Assembly: GCA_002796325.1 (NCBI GenBank)
Contig: PCXA01000006.1
Location: 1-64,000 of the forward strand
DNA from: Deltaproteobacteria bacterium CG11_big_fil_rev_8_21_14_0_20_47_16
Lineage (GTDB): Bacteria > UBA10199 > GCA-002796325 > 1-14-0-20-47-16
Direction: 5' to 3'
DNA: 64,000 nt
Each line of letters begins with the position of its first letter. The first letter of the stretch is position 1. This document shows, piece after piece, positions 23,967 through 33,029 of the stretch. The notes under the pieces were generated by a model that worked only from the letters and a program-made list of their open reading frames with translations, was not told the origin of the DNA and ran no database searches. Made by a program: the position numbers and the translations under genes.

Positions 23967-25409
23967 ATGAGCGACACCTCTCTACGTAACTTTCTCGAAA
24001 TTCCCTACGACACACTTGAAGAACTCAATCTCGAAGCCAAAGAAAAGGTCGCCAAAGGCACCCCAGATGAAAAACTGCAGGAGTACTACCTTAAATATCT
24101 TGCCGATGAAAAACGCATCAAGGCCGTGACCGTCTGTTTCAGCGACATTGAAGGCCGCCTGCACATGCTGGACTATGATAAAAAGTTCTTACTCAAATCT
24201 CATGACAATCTTACCTTCGACGGCTCTTCCATTCGCGGATTCTCACAAGTGCGTGAATCCGATTTGCGTTTGGTTGTGGACTGGGGATCATTCCGTTGGT
24301 TGCCCAGCGATGTCTTCGGTCCTGGCAAAGTGATTGTATTTGGGCTGGTTCAAGACCGTGAAGGCGTCAACTATGAATCTGACATGCGCGGTCGCCTCAA
24401 ACATTTTTGTGACACGCTCCAAAAGAATCAAGGCCTTGTTGCAAACATCTCAGTCGAATGTGAAGGGTTTTTATTTGAAGGCATTAATGCTGAACAAAGC
24501 TTTAACCCACGTGATGGATTCAAACTAGTTTCAAGTGGCGGTTACTATAATTCCTTACCCAAAGATCCACTCAAGCTCTTCATCGACACCTTTGCTGAAG
24601 CCCAACGCGCCATGGGATTCGAAAATGAAAAAGATCATCCCGAAGTTGCGCCATCCCAATTTGAACTCAACTATTCATATTGCCATGCATTACAAGCTGC
24701 GGATCAGCTACAACTCTACAAACTACTTGCCCGCCAAGTCGCAGCCAACATGGGAATGACAGCCAGCTTTCTGCCAAAGCCCATCGCCGGCATCAACGGC
24801 AGCGGCATGCATTGCAATATGTCGCTTTCCAAGAATGGCAAAAATATTTTCTGGGACGCCAATGGTGAAGAAAAGATTTCAAAAGAAGCTTGGGACTTTG
24901 TTGACCGCATCTTAAACAATGCAAATGACATTTGCTTAACACTCAATCCTAGCGTCAACGCCTATCGTCGCCTGGATCCTCATTACGAAGCACCCAACCA
25001 GATCAAATCATCACCGGTGGATCGCACATCCATGGTGCGCATCCCGTTGGGCAATGAGAAGTCAGCACGCATCGAAGTGCGCACAGTTGCACCCGATGCC
25101 AACCCCTACATGGCCTTCTTGACACTATTGGGTACCGGACTAAATGGCCCCATGACAGAAACGATTACCTCTGAAAGTCGTCGGACGCGTACAAAGTTTT
25201 TGCCCGACAACATTTATGATGGCATTCGTCTTATGAAGGCGAGCACATTCATGTCTGAACTCTTGGGCCCCGAAACGGCGGACAAATATATTCAACGCAA
25301 GATTGCAGCCGCTGAACGCTGCCCCAAAGAATTGGGCACCATGGTGAAAATGGGCGAAGTCCTCTTCCACCACGAGGTAACCAACCAGTACCTTTGGAGC
25401 CAATTTTAA
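23967..25409 (+). CDS. glnA: Type I glutamine synthetase
   Basis: ATP-dependent synthesis of glutamine from glutamate and ammonia, the main ammonia-assimilation step. Seen are 'FDGSSIRGFSQVRESD' (GS beta-grasp signature), the metal/ATP-site motif 'KPIAGINGSGMHCN', 'NPSVNAYRRL' and 'RIEVRTVAPDANPYM'. At 480 aa it is full length for GSI. The adenylylation tyrosine motif (NLYDLP) is absent; the region instead reads 'FLPDNIYDGI', so control by adenylyltransferase is unlikely. AGGAG lies 7 bases before the ATG. The 100 bp upstream are very A/T-rich with no promoter I can name. Confidence 0.96.
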   Translation: MSDTSLRNFLEIPYDTLEELNLEAKEKVAKGTPDEKLQEYYLKYLADEKRIKAVTVCFSDIEGRLHMLDYDKKFLLKSHDNLTFDGSSIRGFSQVRESDLRLVVDWGSFRWLPSDVFGPGKVIVFGLVQDREGVNYESDMRGRLKHFCDTLQKNQGLVANISVECEGFLFEGINAEQSFNPRDGFKLVSSGGYYNSLPKDPLKLFIDTFAEAQRAMGFENEKDHPEVAPSQFELNYSYCHALQAADQLQLYKLLARQVAANMGMTASFLPKPIAGINGSGMHCNMSLSKNGKNIFWDANGEEKISKEAWDFVDRILNNANDICLTLNPSVNAYRRLDPHYEAPNQIKSSPVDRTSMVRIPLGNEKSARIEVRTVAPDANPYMAFLTLLGTGLNGPMTETITSESRRTRTKFLPDNIYDGIRLMKASTFMSELLGPETADKYIQRKIAAAERCPKELGTMVKMGEVLFHHEVTNQYLWSQF

Positions 25410-25474
25410 CAGCGCCAACCACTTGTAATATATAGACAACACCCCTAAACCCCAGGTGTGGAATGCCATTGAAC

Positions 25475-25500
25475 GCAACATTTATTGCGCTTGGTCGATA
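25475..25500 (+). promoter_or_regulatory. ECF-type promoter copy 5 (RCC1-repeat gene)
   Basis: GCAAC at 25475 and CGATA at 25496-25500 are separated by 16 bp, the exact spacing of the other copies, although the T-run is replaced by ATTTATT. The predicted start near 25507 is about 40 bp before the ATG at 25548. Confidence 0.6.
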
Positions 25501-25547
25501 CCCACTATGCAATTGACAGTCGGCTTTTCGGGCGGCATGGGTGGCTT

Positions 25548-27290
25548 ATGAGCGGTTGGATTCAAAATTTGGGGCAACTTTTTGTGGCGGCATCTGTACC
25601 CGACCCATATCCTTCATCAACACCGTCTATTGCAAAGTCATTCATGGAAATGATCTTTCCATCGTCATTCAAAGTGGCGCCACCACCCAACAAGTTTGAT
25701 TATGAAATAGCGGTTTCTAGAGGTGCAATACTCTTTGGTGGCGGATGCACACCATACGGGTTACCTCACAACCAAGAGTACACAGTTAACTTTGATGCCG
25801 ATGCTCATGATGGCACACTCATAGACGACACCACCGACACAACTTCGCCTGACACATCCATCATCACAGTGGATACCGATGCAAGCACAGACTTTGATGT
25901 GGATATTCAAGATACAACACCCACTGACACAGTAGATGCCAGTGAGGATGCTGATACGCCTGACACCACACCCGTTGATGCAGCAGAAGAAACAAACGCG
26001 CCCGACATAGACGACACAACGGCCAATCCAGACACTAAAACCCCTGACACTGATTTACCCGATACCAACACACCAGATATCACAACCGATGCACCTGCAG
26101 ATACTCAAGTCGTTGACACAACACCCGACACCACGATCGATACAAACAACGATACAGATACCCCCGTTCAACCCAGCTGTTCACTCAAAGTTGCATTACC
26201 CGCAAATTGCAGCATCAGCAGCATTGATGCAGGGCAATTTGCAACAATCGCTGTCAAGAATGGTACAATCTGGGGATGGGGTAGTCTCAGCTATGTCACC
26301 ACGCTCGAACAAGCACTGATTGACTCAAACACCCCCCAAAAGATTGATGGGTTCTCCAATATCACACAAGCAGATCTAGGACTCACTCACATGTGCACAC
26401 TTGATCAAAACAGTGACGTCTCATGTGTGGGAGATAACTTCTTTGGTCAATTGGGGGATGGTACTTTAAAAAGCAAAACCAAACCCAGCAAAACCCAAGT
26501 GCCCGTCAAAATCATTGGTTTAAGTGTTGGGGACTTTCATGCCTGCGCGTGGGATGCAGGTGGAAAAGCCTACTGCTGGGGTTATAATAAATTTTCACAA
26601 TTTGGACTAAACCAACTTGTCCTCGCAAACACACCTCAAGTCATTCCTCTCTCATTTGGCGTAAAAAATATCTATGCAAGCGCACTCTTCACAATTTTCC
26701 AAAACGCTGTTTCAACTGCGGTGTGTGGGGACAACAGCGCGGGCCAATTAGGGCTATACGACGCTGCAGATCTTCCAAATCCTGAAACCCAAACCACACC
26801 TGCAACGGCCATTTATAAGGGCATTGATCACTTTGCAACCGGTAGCAACTTCACAGTCATTCAAAATCAAAACTGTTCAGTTGAAGCCCGCGGCGGCAAT
26901 GAAGTGTGTCAGCTAGGTCAGAATTTGGACAACAAAAAAACACTCACCGCAAAATCCATTGGCATTTCATTTGCGCCCAACATTACCATTGCAGAAATTT
27001 TTGCACATGGTCGCACTGGATGTGCCCTCACCACAGATGGTGCCCTCTATTGTTGGGGAAGTAATGAATATGGTCAAACCGGGACCGGTAGCAGCGATGC
27101 AATGGTATGCAGCCCCACGTTGGTCAAAGGTCTCTCTGCTCCTGTTGTAAAGGTGGCCGTCGGTGATTATCATACCTGTATCGTAGACACCGCGTGTAAA
27201 GTGTATTGCGCAGGCCTCAACAATCATCACCAGCTGGGTAATGCCAATGTACCACAGTCCAACGCCTTCATACCCACATCCGGATTTTAA
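25548..27290 (+). CDS. RCC1-repeat protein with Asp/Thr-rich linker
   Basis: About 580 aa. Residues 80-210 form a low-complexity linker made of repeated D-T, T-P-D and D-T-D units. From about residue 225 onward RCC1-type repeats form a probable beta-propeller ('IAVKNGTIWGWGS', 'HACAWDAGGKAYCWGYN', 'GCALTTDGALYCWGSNEYGQTG', 'HTCIVDTACKVYCAGLN'). Such proteins are often surface or secreted in myxobacteria-like genomes. The start is uncertain: an ATG at 25485 would overlap the promoter, so I use 25548. No clean signal peptide follows; 'ILFGGGCTPYG' at about residue 65 resembles a displaced lipoprotein signal, so the true start or frame may differ. A 14-codon ORF from 25507 ends overlapping the 25548 start (ATGA). 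Confidence 0.8.
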   Translation: MSGWIQNLGQLFVAASVPDPYPSSTPSIAKSFMEMIFPSSFKVAPPPNKFDYEIAVSRGAILFGGGCTPYGLPHNQEYTVNFDADAHDGTLIDDTTDTTSPDTSIITVDTDASTDFDVDIQDTTPTDTVDASEDADTPDTTPVDAAEETNAPDIDDTTANPDTKTPDTDLPDTNTPDITTDAPADTQVVDTTPDTTIDTNNDTDTPVQPSCSLKVALPANCSISSIDAGQFATIAVKNGTIWGWGSLSYVTTLEQALIDSNTPQKIDGFSNITQADLGLTHMCTLDQNSDVSCVGDNFFGQLGDGTLKSKTKPSKTQVPVKIIGLSVGDFHACAWDAGGKAYCWGYNKFSQFGLNQLVLANTPQVIPLSFGVKNIYASALFTIFQNAVSTAVCGDNSAGQLGLYDAADLPNPETQTTPATAIYKGIDHFATGSNFTVIQNQNCSVEARGGNEVCQLGQNLDNKKTLTAKSIGISFAPNITIAEIFAHGRTGCALTTDGALYCWGSNEYGQTGTGSSDAMVCSPTLVKGLSAPVVKVAVGDYHTCIVDTACKVYCAGLNNHHQLGNANVPQSNAFIPTSGF

Positions 27291-27454
27291 CTTCTTATTA
27301 GACCATCTCGCCAATAACATAATGTCGCCTATGCGGTGAGTCTTCTAAGGGAACACCTACCGAACTTTGTTGCCTCACGCAGCATGCCGATCCAACTTTT
27401 CACACTGTGGCCGCCGTATAAGTGGTTGTGGGGTGTGACGATACGGCCGAGTCG

Positions 27455-27958
27455 TTATTGATTTACTGCATAGGCTGCGCGTGCCATTGTGAGATACGGC
27501 ATTGGATTTACAGCAAATGTGTAGTGCCTCACTTCAAAATGTAAATGCGATCCCGTTGATGAACCAGTTGAACCCATTTTTGCAATCAATGTTCCAGCAG
27601 CAACCTTATCGCCTTCTTTCACAAGCGCTTCAGACAAATGAGCGTATCGTGTCGTCCATCCATGACCATGATCAATGACAACCATCAATCCATAGCCACG
27701 TTCACGTTCTACACTAACAACCGTACCGGCACCTGACGCTTCAATATCGGTTCCCTTTTCATTCGCGATATCCACACCTGCATGCATGCAATGTCCACCA
27801 CGAATTGGGTGCTTGCGAAATCCAAAATCAGATGTAAAGCGTCCTTCAGTGGGCATCACCTGAACTGCAGTATTTTGAGTAGATGAAGGAATATTCCAAG
27901 CAGAATGCCCCATACCCATTGAAAGCCCTGTCATAATAATTGCCAATAACTGTATCAT
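27455..27958 (-). CDS. M23 (LytM) metallopeptidase, secreted
   Basis: A 167-aa exported peptidoglycan endopeptidase domain. After a short signal peptide the M23 core shows 'SDFGFRKHPIRGG' continuing to 'HAGVDIA' (first zinc His and Asp), 'GYGLMVVIDHGHGWTTRYAHL' and 'GSTGSSTGSHLHFEVR' (HxH). The zinc ligands are intact, so it is probably active in cell-wall remodelling. I chose the ATG at 27958, preceded by GGGGGAG; the frame is open further upstream to 28057 without signal-like sequence. It is a paralogue of the adjacent gene at 28103. Confidence 0.9.
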   Translation of the reverse strand: MIQLLAIIMTGLSMGMGHSAWNIPSSTQNTAVQVMPTEGRFTSDFGFRKHPIRGGHCMHAGVDIANEKGTDIEASGAGTVVSVERERGYGLMVVIDHGHGWTTRYAHLSEALVKEGDKVAAGTLIAKMGSTGSSTGSHLHFEVRHYTFAVNPMPYLTMARAAYAVNQ

Positions 27959-28102
27959 TCTCTCCCCCTTGGTTAACTTGCGGGGGCTTATAGAGCAAGG
28001 GCCATGCCAGCCAACTGACTTTAAATGCGCCCTGAGAGCACATACTGGGGACTCCATTCCTTGGACTTCTGAGATTTCAGGTAAAGCAGGGGTATTTTGG
28101 GG

Positions 28103-28627
28103 TCAAAGCCCATCGTTTTTAGCCAAAATCACGGTATTTTTGGGATATAGTGCCTCTAAATAGGGTATTGGATCGATAGAATGCCCCTGAAACCGCAGTT
28201 CAAAGTGTAAATGCGAACCTGTCGCCACACCACTGGCCCCCATTCGCCCAATAATCGCCCCTGACCAGACATAATCCCCAGCTTTAAGCGATGTACTGGC
28301 CAGATGGGCATAACGGCTCTGCCAGCCATTTCCATGGTCAATTTCGACCATCAAACCATAGCCCCCCTGAAAACCGATGCGTCGAATCCGGCCAGCAGCG
28401 GCAGCGTAAATGAGACTGGCGTATTTGTTGGCAATATCAATGCCCTGATGCTGCCGATGAAACCTGAGAACAGGATGATACCGAACACCAAAGATGGATG
28501 TGATGATCCCTTCCGCAGGAAGGTGAGCCACAATTGTGGGATGGAGCTGTTGCACCGTTGCAGAATTGAACGGCGCCAGTGGACCAACTGTTAAGATTTG
28601 CAACAATACCGCAGCAATCAGATTCAT
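28103..28627 (-). CDS. M23 (LytM) metallopeptidase, second copy
   Basis: A 174-aa secreted M23 protein with signal peptide 'MNLIAAVLLQILTVGPLA'. The core motifs are 'TSIFGVRYHPVL', 'HQGIDIA', 'GYGLMVEIDHGNGWQSRYAHL' and 'GATGSHLHF'-like 'GVATGSHLHFELR'. Zinc ligands are intact. The strong similarity and same orientation as the gene at 27455 suggest a tandem duplication; 144 bp separate them. An in-frame ATG at 28648 would add seven residues. The palindrome at 28698-28723 lies between it and the divergent FHA activator. Confidence 0.9.
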   Translation of the reverse strand: MNLIAAVLLQILTVGPLAPFNSATVQQLHPTIVAHLPAEGIITSIFGVRYHPVLRFHRQHQGIDIANKYASLIYAAAAGRIRRIGFQGGYGLMVEIDHGNGWQSRYAHLASTSLKAGDYVWSGAIIGRMGASGVATGSHLHFELRFQGHSIDPIPYLEALYPKNTVILAKNDGL

Positions 28628-28697
28628 GCACGCATACTCAGCAAGCATGATGCCAATTCAGTGTTCCAAAAATTGAAATCATTTCTGAATCATGAAC

Positions 28698-28723
28698 AAA
28701 CTGTTCTAGCTTCGGAACAGTTT
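28698..28723. promoter_or_regulatory. Perfect inverted repeat between M23 gene and FHA activator
   Basis: AAACTGTTC and GAACAGTTT are exact complements around an 8-bp loop. It lies in the divergent intergenic region, so it is more likely an operator than a terminator, although a short T-run follows on the plus strand. Confidence 0.5.
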
Positions 28724-28802
28724 TGAAAAAAACTGATCCAAAAAACCCATTCAAGTTACTTTACGATTGACGCTTCACAAAAAATTTACGTAGTGCAGCG
28801 AC

Positions 28803-30059
28803 ATGGCAACACTCATCATCAAACGTGATCGCATCCCCATTCTACGCTACCCACTCAATGGATCACCCATTCATATTGGCCGTGATGATGCGAGTGACAT
28901 TATGTTATTGGGTGACGCTGTGTCGCGCCAACACGGCATCATCGCCCCAGAGAATGGGGCATATCGCTATACCAACTTGGGACGCAATGGCACCATACTC
29001 GCAGGTCGTAACATCCGGGATCATCGGCTGCAGGCAGGCGACATCTTGCGCATTGCGGATTGGGAGTTACAGTTTTTAACCACGGACACAGTACCCACAA
29101 CCGAAACCATTGTCCAGAAGAGGACATCAAACAACCCTACACCATCACATACCCTTGTCGGTGACAGTGCTGCCATTAAAACACTGCGTGAACAAATCAG
29201 TCGCATTGCGCACACCGCTGCACCGGTTTGCATCACAGGTGAAACGGGCTCAGGTAAAGAAGTCGTCGCCCACGCCATCCATGCAGAAAGCACGCGGTCC
29301 CAAAAACCATTTGTGGCGGTCAATTGCGGCGCCATTCCTGCCAGCATGATTGAAAGCGAGTTATTTGGCTATGAGCGCGGTGCATTTACTGGCGCCGTTC
29401 GTGACCACCGCGGTTATTTTGAACAGGCCAATGGCGGCACCATTTTTCTGGATGAGATTGGTGAGTTACCACTGGAATTGCAAACGCGCTTCTTACGTGT
29501 ATTGGAAACGGGGAGCTTTCGTCGCATTGGATCGCAGTCCAATGTGACTGCAGATTTTCGCATCATCTGCGCAACACATCGCAACTTGCAACAGGCCATT
29601 AAAGAAGGAACGTTCCGCGAAGATCTTTTCTTTCGGTTGTTTGTACTACCACTCAACTTGCCCCCGCTCCGCAATCGAACAGGCGACATCCCACTGTTGG
29701 TTGCGCATTTCTCTACACTCTTTGGGCGCACGTCTGTCAATTGGTCTGAAGAGGCCATGGCCAAATTGATTCACTACAGTTGGCCGGGTAATGTACGAGA
29801 ACTAAAAAACACCGTTCAGCGCGCACTCGTCTTGGCAACACATCATACAATTGGTGAAAATGACATCTCACTACTCCAAAGCAATACCGCGGCACCATGC
29901 ACAGGCAATATGGCAGATCATGAACGCGCAGTCATTATGAGCACATTGCAACAACACGGTGGCAATAAGACGCAAACCGCTGCCACATTGGGCATTTCAC
30001 GCACCACGCTGATTGCTAAAATCAAACGTTATAATATTGAGTTATCTGAATCGTATTAG
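28803..30059 (+). CDS. FHA-domain sigma-54-dependent transcription activator
   Basis: A 418-aa bacterial enhancer-binding protein. Residues 15-95 form an FHA phosphothreonine-binding domain ('IHIGRDDASDIML', 'VSRQHGII', 'NGTILAG'). Residues 120-345 form the AAA+ domain with Walker A 'GETGSGKE', the sigma-54 contact loop 'GAFTGA' and Walker B 'GGTIFLDEIGEL'. The C-terminus is a Fis-type helix-turn-helix ('NKTQTAATLGISRTTLIAKI'). It would activate sigma-54 promoters in response to Ser/Thr kinase signalling, an arrangement typical of myxobacteria. No sigma-54 promoter or kinase is seen in the window. The 3' end overlaps the convergent gene by 4 bp. Confidence 0.95.
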   Translation: MATLIIKRDRIPILRYPLNGSPIHIGRDDASDIMLLGDAVSRQHGIIAPENGAYRYTNLGRNGTILAGRNIRDHRLQAGDILRIADWELQFLTTDTVPTTETIVQKRTSNNPTPSHTLVGDSAAIKTLREQISRIAHTAAPVCITGETGSGKEVVAHAIHAESTRSQKPFVAVNCGAIPASMIESELFGYERGAFTGAVRDHRGYFEQANGGTIFLDEIGELPLELQTRFLRVLETGSFRRIGSQSNVTADFRIICATHRNLQQAIKEGTFREDLFFRLFVLPLNLPPLRNRTGDIPLLVAHFSTLFGRTSVNWSEEAMAKLIHYSWPGNVRELKNTVQRALVLATHHTIGENDISLLQSNTAAPCTGNMADHERAVIMSTLQQHGGNKTQTAATLGISRTTLIAKIKRYNIELSESY

Positions 30060-30565
30060 GAATAAACAGATGTTGCCCCTTGTTGCGCTTGCTGGGCGAG
30101 CAAGTTGTAATGATTATCGAACGGATTGCCATATGAGTTTGCGTCTGTTGACACAGTCCCAGCCGCCGACGCCAAGCTTCGTTCTGCAATATCGGGAATG
30201 TCGCCTTCATCAGGTGGTTCCATTGGGGAGCGCCTCACAGGACTTAATCCCCATACAGAATCCACAAACTTCTTCATTGCCTTGGCAATGCGCAACGCCA
30301 TGTCCCCTTCCTTTTTGGCATGGAAGGATTCACGTAAAAATTCAACATAGGTGTCATGATCGTCTTGATTACCAAAGCGCGGGAAGTTATCACTTTCTGT
30401 GCTTGTGGGGTCAGGCTTAGTGGCGGCATCCGTCAGTGGCATTCCAGAATTTGGTTTGGCCTTTTGCTGCCGTTCGAGACGTCTGGCATCACCTGCAACA
30501 TCCGGCACTTCCGCGGACTGGCGGGGTTTTGGAGATGCGCTATTTGGGGTACGTGAAGGTGCCAT
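30056..30565 (-). CDS. Hypothetical protein, Pro/Ser/charged-rich (169 aa)
   Basis: No family is recognised. The N-terminal 65 residues are rich in Pro, Ser, Lys and Asp and look disordered; residues 66-105 form a charged helix ('YVEFLRESFHAKKEGDMALR'); the C-terminus is Ala/Ser/Gln-rich. There is no signal peptide. AAGAGA lies close upstream of the ATG. A 27-bp variant of the ECF-type promoter lies directly upstream at 30579-30605, leaving a very short leader. Confidence 0.7.
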   Translation of the reverse strand: MAPSRTPNSASPKPRQSAEVPDVAGDARRLERQQKAKPNSGMPLTDAATKPDPTSTESDNFPRFGNQDDHDTYVEFLRESFHAKKEGDMALRIAKAMKKFVDSVWGLSPVRRSPMEPPDEGDIPDIAERSLASAAGTVSTDANSYGNPFDNHYNLLAQQAQQGATSVYS

Positions 30566-30578
30566 AATCTCTTTATAG

Positions 30579-30605
30579 TATCGGCAAAATTGTACCAGAA
30601 GTTGC
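30579..30605 (-). promoter_or_regulatory. ECF-type promoter variant, one base longer
   Basis: The minus strand has GCAACTTC and CCGATA as in the other copies but with 17 instead of 16 bp between GCAAC and CGATA. It ends 13 bp before the 169-aa gene. The spacing difference lowers confidence. Confidence 0.4.
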
Positions 30606-30607
30606 GA

Positions 30608-32875
30608 CTATTGCACCAAATTCAATGCAGAACCTGCCCAGAACCATTTAATTTGCTCTGGCGTCAAGGAATGGCGCGCTTTGAAGGATTCTTTATCCCC
30701 ACTGGCATGGTGGAGTTCCACCGTGATGGTGCTGCCGGGCTTGAGCTGGTCCTTCAGATTAGGAATCGTCACACGATCCATTTCCTGGACCTTGTCGTAG
30801 TCTTTGGCGTTTTCAAACGTGAGCGGCAACACGCCCTGCTTCTTCAAATTGGTTTCATGAATACGGGCGAAGCTGCGCACAATCACCACACCAGCGCCCA
30901 AGTAACGCGGGCTCATTGCTGCATGTTCACGTGAAGACCCTTCGCCGTAATTTTCGTCGCCCACAACGGCCCAGAAGTGACCTTTGGATTTGTAGTGGCG
31001 CGCAATTTCAGAAATGGCTTTGCCCTTTTCACCTGAAAGCAAGTCGGTTGCCTTACCAGATTCATCGGTAAAGGCATTGAGTGCGGCCAAGAACATGTTG
31101 TCACTGATCTTGTCCAAATGACCACGGTATTTAAGCCACTTGCCCGCAGGAGAAATATGGTCGGTGGTGCACTTGCCCTTCACTTTCAAAAGTAGTGGCA
31201 TGTTGATGTACTCTTTGTCGCTACGCTCTGCGAATGGCAACAAGAGTTGCAAGCGATCACTAGCGGAATCCACTTGGATATTCACAGCTGCGCTATCTGT
31301 TGCAGGCTCTTGATAGCCTTGACGCGCCAAAATGAACCCTTTGCTCGGCACTTCAGCAGCTGGCTTTGGTGCTTCCAATTTTACTTTGCGACCATCTTGG
31401 GTTTCAATTTCATCTTTTAATGGATTAAAACTCAAGCGACCTGCCAACCCCATCGCTACAACAATTTCGGGGCTCGCAATAAAAGCCATTGTGTCTGGGT
31501 TGCCATCGTTACGACGTGGGAAGTTGCGATTAAAGGACGTGATAATGGAATTCTTCTCACCCATCTTCACATCATCGCGTTTCCACTGACCAATGCATGG
31601 ACCACAGGCGTTGGATAAAACCACGCCACCTACAGCTTCTAAAGCTTCGAGTTGGCCATCACGACGAATGGTTTCAAAAACAAGTTCGGAACCCGGCGAC
31701 ACCATGAATTGCGTTTGCATGGTGAGCCCCGCTTTTGTGGCCTGACGTGACACATCTGCAGACCGTTCAATATCTTCATAGGATGAATTGGTGCAGCTCC
31801 CAATGAGCGCTGCTGAAATTTTATCGTTGTATCCGTTCTTCTCGACATCTTCTTTTAGCTTGGAAATGGGACGCGCCAAATCAGGTGTGTGCGGACCCAC
31901 CACATAGGGTTCTAACGTATCGAGATCAATTTCGACAACACGGTCAAAATACTTGCTGGGATTTTGTTCCACTTCGGGATCAGCAGTAATCAAATCCAAA
32001 TTGGCATCCGCCACTTTGGTTAATGCCGCACGTTCTGTGGCATCCAAGTACAATGCCATGCGGGGGTCATAGGGGAAGATGGATGTCGTCGCACCGAGCT
32101 CTGCACCCATGTTGGTGATTGTTGCTTTACCGGTGCAGCTGATCGACTTGGTGCCGGGACCAAAATATTCAATAATGCAGTTGGTACCACCCTTGGTGGT
32201 GAGTTCACCGCAGACCTTCAGAATAATATCCTTCGGTGCCGTCCATCCGTTCATTTTTCCGGTCAGCTTCACACCGATCAACTTGGGGTGCAGCACTTCC
32301 CATGGCAGACCCACCATCACGTCGACCGCGTCGGCACCACCCACACCACAAGCCACCATACCCAAACCACCGGCATTTGGTGTGTGTGAATCGGTTCCGA
32401 TAATCAAGCCACCCGGAAACGCATAATTTTCTAAAACTACTTGGTGAATAATGCCTGAGCCAGGTTTCCAAAATCCAATACCGAACTTGTTACAAGCGGA
32501 ACTTAAGAAGTCATAGACTTCGCGATTTTCAGACAACGCATCACTCAAATCATGTTGCGCACCTTGATACGCACGAATCAAGTGATCGCAATGCACAGTC
32601 GATGGCACCGCCGTCGTTGGCTTTTGGGCTTGCATGAATTGCAGAATTGCCATTTGTGCGGTTGCATCCTGCATCACCACACGATCAGGGTGCAAAGCCA
32701 AAATAGCTTTACCAGGTGCCAACTCTTGATTTTCAGGATCATGTAAATGACCAAAGAGAACCTTTTCAGCCAACGTCAATGGACGATTCAGACGTTTGCG
32801 TACAACTGCCAAACGCTCACGTGCTTTCTTATAAATTGAGGACATCATCTCAGGGGTCGTATCAAGTTTGGACAT
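30608..32875 (-). CDS. acn: Aconitate hydratase, mitochondrial type
   Basis: A [4Fe-4S] enzyme of the TCA cycle interconverting citrate and isocitrate. The 755-aa length and sequence layout match the mitochondrial-type aconitase rather than the longer AcnA or AcnB. Cluster cysteines are in 'GSCTNSSYED' and 'SNACGPCIGQW'; 'GTDSHTPNAGGLG' and the C-terminal swivelling-domain motif 'GEGSSREHAA' are present. AGGAG lies 9 bases before the ATG. It is monocistronic as far as can be seen. Confidence 0.96.
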   Translation of the reverse strand: MSKLDTTPEMMSSIYKKARERLAVVRKRLNRPLTLAEKVLFGHLHDPENQELAPGKAILALHPDRVVMQDATAQMAILQFMQAQKPTTAVPSTVHCDHLIRAYQGAQHDLSDALSENREVYDFLSSACNKFGIGFWKPGSGIIHQVVLENYAFPGGLIIGTDSHTPNAGGLGMVACGVGGADAVDVMVGLPWEVLHPKLIGVKLTGKMNGWTAPKDIILKVCGELTTKGGTNCIIEYFGPGTKSISCTGKATITNMGAELGATTSIFPYDPRMALYLDATERAALTKVADANLDLITADPEVEQNPSKYFDRVVEIDLDTLEPYVVGPHTPDLARPISKLKEDVEKNGYNDKISAALIGSCTNSSYEDIERSADVSRQATKAGLTMQTQFMVSPGSELVFETIRRDGQLEALEAVGGVVLSNACGPCIGQWKRDDVKMGEKNSIITSFNRNFPRRNDGNPDTMAFIASPEIVVAMGLAGRLSFNPLKDEIETQDGRKVKLEAPKPAAEVPSKGFILARQGYQEPATDSAAVNIQVDSASDRLQLLLPFAERSDKEYINMPLLLKVKGKCTTDHISPAGKWLKYRGHLDKISDNMFLAALNAFTDESGKATDLLSGEKGKAISEIARHYKSKGHFWAVVGDENYGEGSSREHAAMSPRYLGAGVVIVRSFARIHETNLKKQGVLPLTFENAKDYDKVQEMDRVTIPNLKDQLKPGSTITVELHHASGDKESFKARHSLTPEQIKWFWAGSALNLVQ

Positions 32876-33029
32876 TGTATTCTCCTTTTCTTACTGACCT
32901 ATTCTGCCGAATGATCTTATGTGAGTAAAATAGATAAACATTAAGCATCTTATAAGCACCACTAATAAGTAGTTGCGTAATGAGCCGCGTCGATAGCGGG
33001 ATTTTCAGCAGATGACAAGGGTTACGTTA

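Noticed and set aside
25410-25470. Terminator after glnA
   Set aside because: Only a weak ACACC/GGTGT pairing without a T-run.
25576-25601. GCAACTTTTT within the RCC1 gene
   Set aside because: The position of the -10 box reads TGTAC instead of CGATA; kept only as a comment on the RCC1 start.
32951-32976. GCAAC-N16-TTATA on the minus strand upstream of aconitase, resembling the ECF-type element
   Set aside because: The -10 box does not match CGATA and the T-run is absent; a chance match is likely.
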